Shown here one piece after another: positions 37,571-45,248 of a stretch of DNA of 64,000 nucleotides. The position numbers and the translations under genes were made by a program. Origin of the DNA: Verrucomicrobium spinosum DSM 4136 = JCM 18804 (GTDB lineage: Bacteria; Verrucomicrobiota; Verrucomicrobiia; Verrucomicrobiales; Verrucomicrobiaceae); NCBI RefSeq assembly GCF_000172155.1, contig NZ_ABIZ01000001.1:186001-250000 (forward strand), written 5' to 3'. The notes under the pieces are model-generated. The model was given only the letters and a program-made list of their open reading frames with translations. It did no database searches and was not told the origin of the DNA. Position 1 is the first letter of the stretch. Each line of letters opens with the position of its first letter.

Positions 37571-39538
37571 TTAAAAGAGGCGCACCGCGGGCGCTGCCGA
37601 AGTATCCGCTGCGGTCGCCGGAAGCGCTGGCGTTGGCGCTGGCTGGATCACGCCGTCCAGCAAGAGCAACGTGGTCTTGAGCTGCTCCAGTCGCTCGGCA
37701 CTTGGCCGTTCCTTCAGCAAGCCCGTCAGCTTGGCCTCGTACGCGGTGAGCCTTGCCGTGGTTTCATTGAGAAACTCATCGACGATCAGCACATCCTTGC
37801 GGCTCAACACCCGGACATTCTGCGTGGTTTCATGAATCGCGTCTGTGATCAGATCTTTTACCGCCAGTGAAAGGGCGTTACGCGTTTCTGCCATCCGGCC
37901 CTTCCAGGTTGTGAAGCAGCGGTAGCAGGCCATTCCGATGAGAACCGGCGTACCCAGTGCTGCAACCGGGGCCAGCAGGGCACTCGCGGCCGCGCCACCT
38001 GCACCTGCCGCACCCACTGCCACCCAGGTAAAGGGATTCCACCAGACGAGTGCCGGTGCCACCGCCATGGCTGTCGATGCCACCAGACCCGGCAAACTCG
38101 CGACGCCGAAGGCCGCCAGCAGTGACGGCACCAGCGAAGTCACGGCTTCGACAGCGGGGTTGAAGGATTGTTTGTTGCTGATCACGGGGGCTATCTGCCG
38201 GGCTGCGACACCCAGGGAGGCACTGAAGTCCACCCCTAGCACTCGGACTGCCTCACCCACCGCCTCGCGAAGCCCGTCACCGGGTTGAGTAAGGTACTCA
38301 TCCAGCCTTTTCATCACATCCGTGTGCACTGTCTTCGCCAGGGTCGTCAAGGCGCGGTCTGGTGTCCTGTCGATCAATGCGTTGTATTCCTCTTTCATGG
38401 CACGCTCGATCGCAGGGAGCACATCCCGGAAATCTTCGAATGCTCTCGTCCAGGCACTTTGAAATCTGCGTTCCAGGGCCGGTCTTTTGGTTCCAAGAGT
38501 TTCCCGCAAGTCAATGATGGTCGCCCTCTCAGCCTGTATTTCCTCGGCACTCCGTTCTGCCATGGCAAGATCTTCTGCCACAACCTCCCGTGCTTCCTTG
38601 GCACAGTGCTTTGTGATCTCAATCAAACGTTCCGTGACGATGGCTGCCCGCCCTTCCCCCACCAGCTTCTGCACCGCCTCCAGCAGATCTTCCATACCGG
38701 GTTCACTGCCAGTTTCTTGGAAGGTTTTTGCGGAGATGACGAACTGATTACATTGACCGTGCTCCAGCTTCGTCAGCACAGCGCGGTTGTGCTCCAGCCC
38801 TTCTGCCAGTTCATCTGCTTCGACAGCATCCGCCATCGTCACCCCGAACAGCAACTTGCTCACGTGCGCTTCTTGCACGTGGGACAGCAGCCTGATCTCT
38901 GACTCGACAAACGGATCGTCCGCCCTCACGAGAAAGATCACTGCGTCCAATCTGGGCAGGAAATCCAGCAGCACGTTGTCATGCAAATTGCTGAGAGCAT
39001 TGTCCGCGCCGGGAGTGTCAACCAGCACCACATCCACCCCCAGCCTCGGGAGCGGTGCGATCACCTCGATGGTCTTCACATTCTTGCTATTGCGAGGGTT
39101 GCCTTCCTCGCATGCGAACTTGCGAATCTCGACCGCGTGAATCAACTGCCCCGGGTCCTCCGGCCGGTCCGAATGTCGGACCACGCGGATTGTTTCCTCA
39201 GGACCGTTGGCAAAACAGGTGACCACATTGGTGGCTGGCGACCGGTTCACCGGCGCATACAAATCGTCCCGCCTCCCCAGCACCGCATTGATGAAGGTCG
39301 ACTTGCCCGTTTTCGCCCGCCCCACCACGCCGATGGAGAATCGCAGCTGACTCGCAGCGGTGATCGCTTCGGCAAGGCGCTTTTCAACAAGCGTCTGGCC
39401 GGCTCCCGCCAATGCTGCTTGCAGTTCCTTTGCGCGCTTGATCGCCTGCTGTAGCTCCGGATAGTTGCCAAGGGAGGTGCTCACGGAAGTATAGTATAAA
39501 TTTTTTATGCTATGCATTGGAATAGCTGGTGCCATCAT
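37571..39538 (-). CDS. dynamin-like GTPase with membrane segment, long form
   Basis: 655 residues from the ATG at 39538. P-loop GRAKTGKST (73-81), switch I region PVNRSPATNVVT (96-107), G3 DTPG (174-177), and TMAD (234-237) at the usual NKxD place. A helical stalk follows (EEIQAERATIIDLRETLGTK, FEDFRDVLPAIERAMKEEYN), then a hydrophobic stretch at about 475-555 (VTSLVPSLLAAFGVASLPGL, GAAASALLAPVAALGTPVLI), probably a membrane-inserting paddle, and a final helical return. This is the layout of bacterial dynamin-like proteins. Longer in-frame starts would overlap the small orphan gene. 17 bp separate it from that gene upstream. Confidence 0.86.
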   Translation of the reverse strand: MMAPAIPMHSIKNLYYTSVSTSLGNYPELQQAIKRAKELQAALAGAGQTLVEKRLAEAITAASQLRFSIGVVGRAKTGKSTFINAVLGRRDDLYAPVNRSPATNVVTCFANGPEETIRVVRHSDRPEDPGQLIHAVEIRKFACEEGNPRNSKNVKTIEVIAPLPRLGVDVVLVDTPGADNALSNLHDNVLLDFLPRLDAVIFLVRADDPFVESEIRLLSHVQEAHVSKLLFGVTMADAVEADELAEGLEHNRAVLTKLEHGQCNQFVISAKTFQETGSEPGMEDLLEAVQKLVGEGRAAIVTERLIEITKHCAKEAREVVAEDLAMAERSAEEIQAERATIIDLRETLGTKRPALERRFQSAWTRAFEDFRDVLPAIERAMKEEYNALIDRTPDRALTTLAKTVHTDVMKRLDEYLTQPGDGLREAVGEAVRVLGVDFSASLGVAARQIAPVISNKQSFNPAVEAVTSLVPSLLAAFGVASLPGLVASTAMAVAPALVWWNPFTWVAVGAAGAGGAAASALLAPVAALGTPVLIGMACYRCFTTWKGRMAETRNALSLAVKDLITDAIHETTQNVRVLSRKDVLIVDEFLNETTARLTAYEAKLTGLLKERPSAERLEQLKTTLLLLDGVIQPAPTPALPATAADTSAAPAVRLF

Positions 39539-39555
39539 ATTGTCCAGTGAATGAT

Positions 39556-40071
39556 TCAGGCGGCGATGGTCTTGGCAATTTGTTGCACGCGTGGCATCAC
39601 GATGATCCGTCGCACAGGTGACAGATCTGGCACGGCGACTCTGGGTGCGGACACGGGTGGCGTCGGGAAGGCGAGGGTGGGGATGACGAGCCCGCCGCCT
39701 CCCTCGGTGATCATGCCAGGCTGGGTGAGCAGCAGTCTTCTCGCCTGCTCCATGACCCCGCCAAGCCCGAGGCCGCCCAGCGTGGTTCTGGCCGCGGCAA
39801 TCGCCTTGCCCAGATGCGGTGCGATGTGCGCTTCCCAAAGGATGTGGTCAGCATCAAGAGAGGGGGCCATGGGGCGACTGAAGGTCACCTTGGGGATGAT
39901 GGCTGCAGCGGGCGCTTCGCTGTGCAGGGCTTCCGCCACAAAGATCGCCAGGGCGTAGCGCGAGGGCTGGGTGCAGGAATTCGCATGCAAGTTGTTCACG
40001 CCGAACAAGCGCAGACCAGTGCCGGTCATGCAGTCGGGTTGGCGGGTAATGGAGAGCAGGTCAGTGATCAT
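39556..40071 (-). CDS. small orphan protein heading the GTPase arm
   Basis: 171 residues from the ATG at 40071. No signal peptide, transmembrane helix or known motif. It is Ala/Pro/Leu-rich, with GLRLFGVNNLHANSCTQPSR near the N-terminus, a central EAHIAPHLGKAIAAARTTLG and a Pro/Val-rich C-terminus (PTPPVSAPRVAVPDLSPVRR). It is the promoter-proximal gene of the minus arm, 17 bp before the long dynamin-like gene, so it is probably made in stoichiometric excess. It may be a regulator, sensor or effector; none can be supported. An in-frame start further upstream (40230) would cover the regulatory region and is not preferred. Confidence 0.65.
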   Translation of the reverse strand: MITDLLSITRQPDCMTGTGLRLFGVNNLHANSCTQPSRYALAIFVAEALHSEAPAAAIIPKVTFSRPMAPSLDADHILWEAHIAPHLGKAIAAARTTLGGLGLGGVMEQARRLLLTQPGMITEGGGGLVIPTLAFPTPPVSAPRVAVPDLSPVRRIIVMPRVQQIAKTIAA

Positions 40072-40418
40072 GGCAGTAGTTTGGTTTGTTGCAGGTTGGT
40101 GATGAATTTTTGTGGCGGCACAATGCTTCCACGGCGCGCCTGATCGGCCAACTTTTGTCGCAGGACACCGGTGGACACTCCCCGGCTTCACCTGTCCTGA
40201 ATGTTGTCCTTCTGAGCACGAGGAGCCCATTCCCTCGCTCTCGATTGCCTTGCGTGGATGGGGCCCGGGTTGGGTGCCCCGGCGAGATTCCGTTCGGTGT
40301 CCTGCCGTGTCCTCTCCTGTCCTGCCAAGTCCGATTTAATCACTGGCATCGCCCCGCGATCTGGGATCAAATTCTTCCCGTGGACAAACCATCGCCAAAC
40401 TCAGGGATCGAGGCACTC
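40072..40418. promoter_or_regulatory. divergent promoter region with phased TGTCCT repeats
   Basis: About 347 bp between the two arms of the GTPase/STAND locus with no supported gene. TGTCCT occurs on the plus strand at 40193, 40205, 40298, 40308 and 40318, and its complement AGGACA at 40162. The last three are spaced exactly 10 bp, one helical turn, and a degenerate fourth (AGTCCG) lies at 40328. This fits a binding array for a transcription factor about 100 bp upstream of the first STAND gene. No core promoter could be assigned with confidence. Confidence 0.6.
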
Positions 40419-41528
40419 ATGCTCATCAAAGCGTGTCTGAAGGACCACGGCCTGAAGTTCACCGAACTGCACTACCACGTTCCTGGTTCTCACGAGCACC
40501 TGAAGCATCTCACCACAGGTGGGACGCCACGCCCACCCACCAAGGAGAGCATCACGCGCATTGCAAAGGCCATATTTGCCATGACCCACCCGGTTGAAGG
40601 AGCCTCCGATGCCACCCACTACAATCCGGTCGCCCTGTGGCAAGACCTCCTGCGTGGCCTCAATCGCCTGGGCAAAGGTAAACTGCAGGAGGATGCGGAC
40701 GAACGCCGATTCTGCCATTTCCTGTTAGATCTCTTCGAGCTCAACAATGAACCTGCTGGTGAGCGCCATGAGCCTTTCCTGGAACGTGGATGCATCCTGG
40801 ATTCCCGTGACTTTCATGGGAGGGCGGAACAGCTGCACCGGCTGCGCGGGCAAAAGTGCGGTCAGATCAACGGGGGACGAAAAATTGGCAAATCCTCACT
40901 CCTGCGTGAAGCAGGCCGGAAGCTGACAAACTGGCACCCCAGGCATGCCTTTGCCTATGTGGACATGATGCGGGCGGATACCCACACCGTGCAGGGTTTC
41001 TATGCAGAAGTGGCCTCTGCTTGGGGGCTGATCAATTCGCCAACTTCAAACGCGGACTTTTCCCTCTGTTGCAAGGAGGAATCTAAAAAGCGCCACCTTG
41101 TCCTCGTGATTGATGAAGCGGAACGATTCACCAGTCTGGAGCTGAGCCAGCAGTTTGACTTCCAGTTCTTTGAGAACCTTCGCGCCGTCAGCCAACAGTG
41201 CCTGACCTTGTGGTTTGGCAGCAAGAAGTCCCTGCGAGAGTTCGCCAAGTGCAGTGAAAACGTCTCCCCATTCAACACGGCACCGGTTACGCTTCTGGGG
41301 CTCTTTACTCCACAAGAAGCTGCCAGCTTCCTTACCTCAGTAGAGGGGGTGTCGTTTGATTCTCGGGAGTCTGAGACGATCCTTCACTGGGCGGGGCAAC
41401 ATCCCTGCAAGCTTCAGATCGCTTGCTACAATGTGCAGCTCAAGCGCGAGTTTGGACGCTCATTGGACGAGGCGATGCATGATGCCGAGATCGAATGGAA
41501 CAGTATCAAAACCCTGGAGGAATGCTAG
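40419..41528 (+). CDS. STAND-type P-loop ATPase, soluble
   Basis: 369 residues. The ATG at 40419 follows GAGG at a five-base distance; a GTG at 40380 is an alternative. N-terminal ~110 residues are helical with no recognised domain. P-loop NTPase: Walker A GGRKIGKSS (152-160) and Walker B LVLVIDEAE (227-235), then LTLWFGSKKSLREFAK (sensor-like region) and FTPQEAASFLTS, HPCKLQIACY typical of the winged helix after the STAND module. No repeats or effector domain follow, so partner proteins probably supply them. The next gene begins two bases after its stop and is a membrane-bound relative with the same ATPase type, so the two are co-translated. Start of the plus-strand arm. Confidence 0.82.
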   Translation: MLIKACLKDHGLKFTELHYHVPGSHEHLKHLTTGGTPRPPTKESITRIAKAIFAMTHPVEGASDATHYNPVALWQDLLRGLNRLGKGKLQEDADERRFCHFLLDLFELNNEPAGERHEPFLERGCILDSRDFHGRAEQLHRLRGQKCGQINGGRKIGKSSLLREAGRKLTNWHPRHAFAYVDMMRADTHTVQGFYAEVASAWGLINSPTSNADFSLCCKEESKKRHLVLVIDEAERFTSLELSQQFDFQFFENLRAVSQQCLTLWFGSKKSLREFAKCSENVSPFNTAPVTLLGLFTPQEAASFLTSVEGVSFDSRESETILHWAGQHPCKLQIACYNVQLKREFGRSLDEAMHDAEIEWNSIKTLEEC

Positions 41529-41530
41529 CG

Positions 41531-43846
41531 ATGACATCCCATCTCCGTTGGTCGTTGCATGTACTTTACCTGCTGTTGTTCTGGCCATCGCGCTACAAGG
41601 CCGATATCGGCTTGCAGGTTGACATCAGCTTGAAATCCCGTCTCCGTCACATGACGCGGATGGTGCCCGCTCTCATGTTCCTGGCCCTGGTGGGGAGCTG
41701 CGTTCTGGCGCTGACCATCCACTGCATCAATGGTGCCCCCATTTTCTGGCCAGGGATACTGCCGGGAGTCGTGGCCGGGGTGCTGGTGGGGGCCGCCTGT
41801 TTTCTCCTGGTTTCAGACACCGTCATGGCTACGACGATGGCCTTGTCGATGGGCCTGCTCTGGGGCATCACCGGTCTTGAGTACCTCGGTCTGCCCAGGA
41901 CGCTTGTGGTCCAGGCCACCGGCCTTTCAGGTGCTTTGTGGCTGAGTTGCTCCACCGGCATCGTGATTGCCATCACTTCAAGTTTGGGGCGGCCTCCTCT
42001 CCCTGCTCTCTGGATCAGACTCTTTCTGGCATTGATCGGCACAGCCTTCTTTGCGCTGTTTGGCCTGGGTGTCGCCATGAATGCGGGTTTGTCCAAGGCT
42101 GTCTGCGCTCTGAGCAGCAGCATGAGCTTCCTGGTCAGCTTCATCGTGGTGCACTTCCGCCTGTTCGACTATCCGATCTACGCCTTGCAGTCATGGTCTC
42201 TCGCAAAGGCCAGCAGCCAGCCCAATGCCGATGTTAGCAGGCTCTGGAAGAAACATCCCCTCGCTTGGAATGAAGTGATCTGGCTTCCCTTGCCCGGAGT
42301 CGTCACTTTTTTGGCAAACTTGGTCAAGTCCGACCGTGACTTTGGCTACGAGATCATCTCTTTTGTTTCCGCGCACCGGCGGCATCAGGCACGTGCTGTG
42401 AGCGCAGCCTTGAGTGAGGTCATGCTGCAAGATCTGCAGGTGACGGCCTTTAACCAGTTTCCCGAAGTCCTGCGTCGCCTGGAGTGGTTGCGCACTCCAC
42501 CCAAACGTCTGCCGCAGATTGCAGTCCAGCATGGTCCTGCGTTTGTCAGGATTGCCGAGCATGCCGCACATCGTCTGGCGCTGACCTCCCGTGAGCAACA
42601 GCTTCAATCTCTCGACCGCGGCGCAACGGAGATCGAGCAGTTGCAGAGAAGCACGATGGGCACTCCGGATGTGCTTGCTTCACGGCTGCTTCAATGTGCG
42701 ATGGACTGGCAGAGCCTCTTTCGGGATGAACTGCGCCGAACCCGTGACAACGTGCCCGACCTCGGCCACATCCCTGATCTCTTCAAAGCTGGCAGCTATC
42801 TCAAGGAAGAAGACGCCCAGTCATTCTTTGGTCGTGAGGACGAGTGGCATCAACTGGAGAACTTCATGCTCGCTCCCGCGGCGGCCTCAGCGATTCTCCT
42901 AAGAGGGGCGCGACGCATGGGGAAGAGCAGTCTGCTTCTACAGTTGCCCAGGCTGCTCGGACCCGACTGCACAGCCTGCTATCTGGACATGCAGAATGCC
43001 GCCTGCAACGAAAACCTTCCCCGCTTCTTTACAGCTCTTTCTGAAGCTATCACCACAGCTTTGCTGCGCCGCGGGGTAACCGTGCAAGGCTTGCTGATCG
43101 CTCAACTGAGGGATGAGCCATTCGCCACCTTCAATGAGTGGTTGGACTCCACAGAGAAGGCCATGCGTCCCGGCCTTCGCATCTGCATCTGCATTGATGA
43201 ATATGAACGCATGAGCCGTCTTGCCAAGCAAGACCCGGACTGGCGTTTGCTGGACTATCTCCGTCATCTCCAGCAACAGCACCGCAGCCTCGTCCTCATC
43301 TATTGCGGGATGCGGCCCTTCCATGCACTCGGACCTGAGTGGGCCAGTCGCTTCGTCGGGGCACGTACGCTTAAACTCGGTTGTCTGGATCGGCAGTCGT
43401 CCATCAGGCTGCTGACCTCTCCACAGCCGGACTTTCCTCTTCGCTATGCTCCTGGAGCTCTCAATCACCTGCTGGAAATCACCGGTTGCCAGCCCTTCCT
43501 TCTTCAAGCTGTCGCCGGAGAGTTGGTGCGGCAGTTAAACAAGGAAAAGCGGATGACCGCCACCGTGGTGGACGTGGACAACGCCGTCGCTTTGGCCTTT
43601 GAGGCCTGGAGTGACTACCGTATCGACCTCTGGAACGATGCTGGGTCCGACGGTCAGGCTCTTGTTGTGAGGCTTCTTGCCGGGCAGCCTGCGACCCCAG
43701 GGCCTGCTCTTGCCCGTTTGTGCGACTACGACCTGCTCTCCTCTGAAGGGAAATTCAAGGTGCCCATTCTGGAACACTGGCTTCGCCGGGCCCTTGAGGC
43801 AGGCGAAATATCCCTGGATCTTGAACTGCACGCTAATCCACCCTGA
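41531..43846 (+). CDS. polytopic membrane STAND-type ATPase
   Basis: 771 residues from the ATG at 41531, preceded by GGAGG ten bases upstream (inside the end of the previous gene). The first ~215 residues carry about six hydrophobic segments (MVPALMFLALVGSCVLALTI; GILPGVVAGVLVGAACFLLV; LWIRLFLALIGTAFFALFGL; and others), then a helical cytoplasmic linker. The ATPase part begins with the STAND-typical FFGREDEW (432-439), Walker A GARRMGKSS (459-467), Walker B ICICIDEYE (551-559), LVLIYCGMRPFHALG, and GCQPFLLQAVAGELV in the winged-helix region. It ends with a short tail, without tetratricopeptide or WD repeats. A membrane-embedded sensor or effector that oligomerises on ATP binding is a plausible role, by analogy with other STAND systems. 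Confidence 0.84.
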   Translation: MTSHLRWSLHVLYLLLFWPSRYKADIGLQVDISLKSRLRHMTRMVPALMFLALVGSCVLALTIHCINGAPIFWPGILPGVVAGVLVGAACFLLVSDTVMATTMALSMGLLWGITGLEYLGLPRTLVVQATGLSGALWLSCSTGIVIAITSSLGRPPLPALWIRLFLALIGTAFFALFGLGVAMNAGLSKAVCALSSSMSFLVSFIVVHFRLFDYPIYALQSWSLAKASSQPNADVSRLWKKHPLAWNEVIWLPLPGVVTFLANLVKSDRDFGYEIISFVSAHRRHQARAVSAALSEVMLQDLQVTAFNQFPEVLRRLEWLRTPPKRLPQIAVQHGPAFVRIAEHAAHRLALTSREQQLQSLDRGATEIEQLQRSTMGTPDVLASRLLQCAMDWQSLFRDELRRTRDNVPDLGHIPDLFKAGSYLKEEDAQSFFGREDEWHQLENFMLAPAAASAILLRGARRMGKSSLLLQLPRLLGPDCTACYLDMQNAACNENLPRFFTALSEAITTALLRRGVTVQGLLIAQLRDEPFATFNEWLDSTEKAMRPGLRICICIDEYERMSRLAKQDPDWRLLDYLRHLQQQHRSLVLIYCGMRPFHALGPEWASRFVGARTLKLGCLDRQSSIRLLTSPQPDFPLRYAPGALNHLLEITGCQPFLLQAVAGELVRQLNKEKRMTATVVDVDNAVALAFEAWSDYRIDLWNDAGSDGQALVVRLLAGQPATPGPALARLCDYDLLSSEGKFKVPILEHWLRRALEAGEISLDLELHANPP

Positions 43847-43976
43847 AGGTAGCTGGGATGGCTGGAAGGCGATGTCTACAGGCGCCCCTTCCCATCTGCG
43901 GGCTTCCAGACGCCACTTTCCTGCAAAATCTCCCCAATTCCGAGCGATTAGTCATTGCCCCCTTCACTGAACCCGC

Positions 43977-45248
43977 ATGAATCGTCGTCGTTTTATTCTC
44001 CAATCCCTCGGTGCCACGCTCGCGTTGCCGGGGCTCACTTCGCTCAAAGCCAGTGCTGTGGGGGGCAATGCGGCCGTCCAGATGGCCAAAGGGGCGGGCA
44101 TGGGAGCAAGGCGGTTCGTGGCGATTGGCAACCTGCTTGGGTTCCAGGTGAAACAGCTTTTCCCCACAACCACGGGTGCGGCGTACGAGAAGACCACCCT
44201 GCTGGAGCCCATCTGGGACAATCGCAGCCAGATGACGGTTTATCGCGGTCTTGATCACGGCGTCAAGGGCGGGCACTTCGCGGTCCACTCCTTCCTTTCC
44301 GGGGTGCTGAACTCCGAGGCCCAGAACCGTCCGGATGGGAATGTCACGATCGACCAGTACCTCGCGGATGAGGTGGGCTTCGAGACGCGGTTCCCCTCGC
44401 TGACCGTTGGCTCTGAAGGGGGGATTCACGGTGGCTGCCAGATCGCGTGGACGAAGTCGGGTGTGCGGGTGCCGCCGATCACGAACCCGGCCGAGTTGTT
44501 TGAGAAGCTCTTCATCAGCGAGTCGAAAGAGCGCCAGGAACGCCGCGTGCAGGAAAATGGGGTGCAGGCCTCGATCCTGGACTCCGTAAGGGAGGAGGCC
44601 AACCGCCTCTCCGGCCAGGTGAACAAGGAGGACAAGGACAAGCTCGACGAGTACCTGACCTCTGTGCGGGATGTGGAGAAGCGCCTGGAACTCCGGAAGC
44701 GCTGGACCCTGCAGCCCAAGCCCGCCGCTCCGTTTGACAAGCCGGCGAACCGCAATGCGGTGGAGGATCTGCCGCTGTTGTATGAACTGATCACACTCGC
44801 CCTGCAGACGGACAGCACGCGCATCGCCACGCTGGAGATCGGGGGCGATTTCATGCCGCAACACCTGGGCATCAAAAAGGATTACCACGGTCTGTCCCAC
44901 CACGGCAATGACCCGGAGGCGATCGCGAACCTCATCGCCCTGGAGCGGTACCAGATTGAGCACTTTGGCAAATTCGTGAGCCGCCTGTCCAAGGTAAACG
45001 ACGGGGATCGCACCCTGCTGGACTCCACCACGGTGCTCTTCGGCAGCGGCATGGGGGACGGGAACTCACACAAGAACTCGGATCTTCCCATCATCCTTGC
45101 GGGCGGCGGCTACAAGCATGGCGAGTACCGGCAGGTGCCGCGTGAGGGAATCAACAAGGTGCCACTGTGCAATCTCTTCGTGGATATCGCGCAGAAGATG
45201 GGCGTGGAGACCGACCGCTTTGGCAGCAGCACTGGCCGTTTTGCTTAA
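43977..45248 (+). CDS. DUF1552 protein, Tat-exported (second copy)
   Basis: 423 residues. Signal RRRFILQSLGATLALPGLTS with a twin-arginine character. DUF1552 markers: LEPIWDNRSQMTVYRGLDHG, GGHFAVHSFLSGVL, NVTIDQYLADEVG, EYLTSVRDVEKRLELRKRW, ALQTDSTRIATLEIGGDF, YHGLSHHGNDPEAIANLIAL, LLDSTTVLFGSGMGDGNSHK and NSDLPIILAGGGYKHGEYR. The stop codon shares its last base with the ATG of the following cytochrome gene (TAATG), so the two are translationally coupled, unlike the first DUF1552/DUF1592 pair in the window. About 130 bp separate it from the STAND gene upstream. Confidence 0.94.
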   Translation: MNRRRFILQSLGATLALPGLTSLKASAVGGNAAVQMAKGAGMGARRFVAIGNLLGFQVKQLFPTTTGAAYEKTTLLEPIWDNRSQMTVYRGLDHGVKGGHFAVHSFLSGVLNSEAQNRPDGNVTIDQYLADEVGFETRFPSLTVGSEGGIHGGCQIAWTKSGVRVPPITNPAELFEKLFISESKERQERRVQENGVQASILDSVREEANRLSGQVNKEDKDKLDEYLTSVRDVEKRLELRKRWTLQPKPAAPFDKPANRNAVEDLPLLYELITLALQTDSTRIATLEIGGDFMPQHLGIKKDYHGLSHHGNDPEAIANLIALERYQIEHFGKFVSRLSKVNDGDRTLLDSTTVLFGSGMGDGNSHKNSDLPIILAGGGYKHGEYRQVPREGINKVPLCNLFVDIAQKMGVETDRFGSSTGRFA

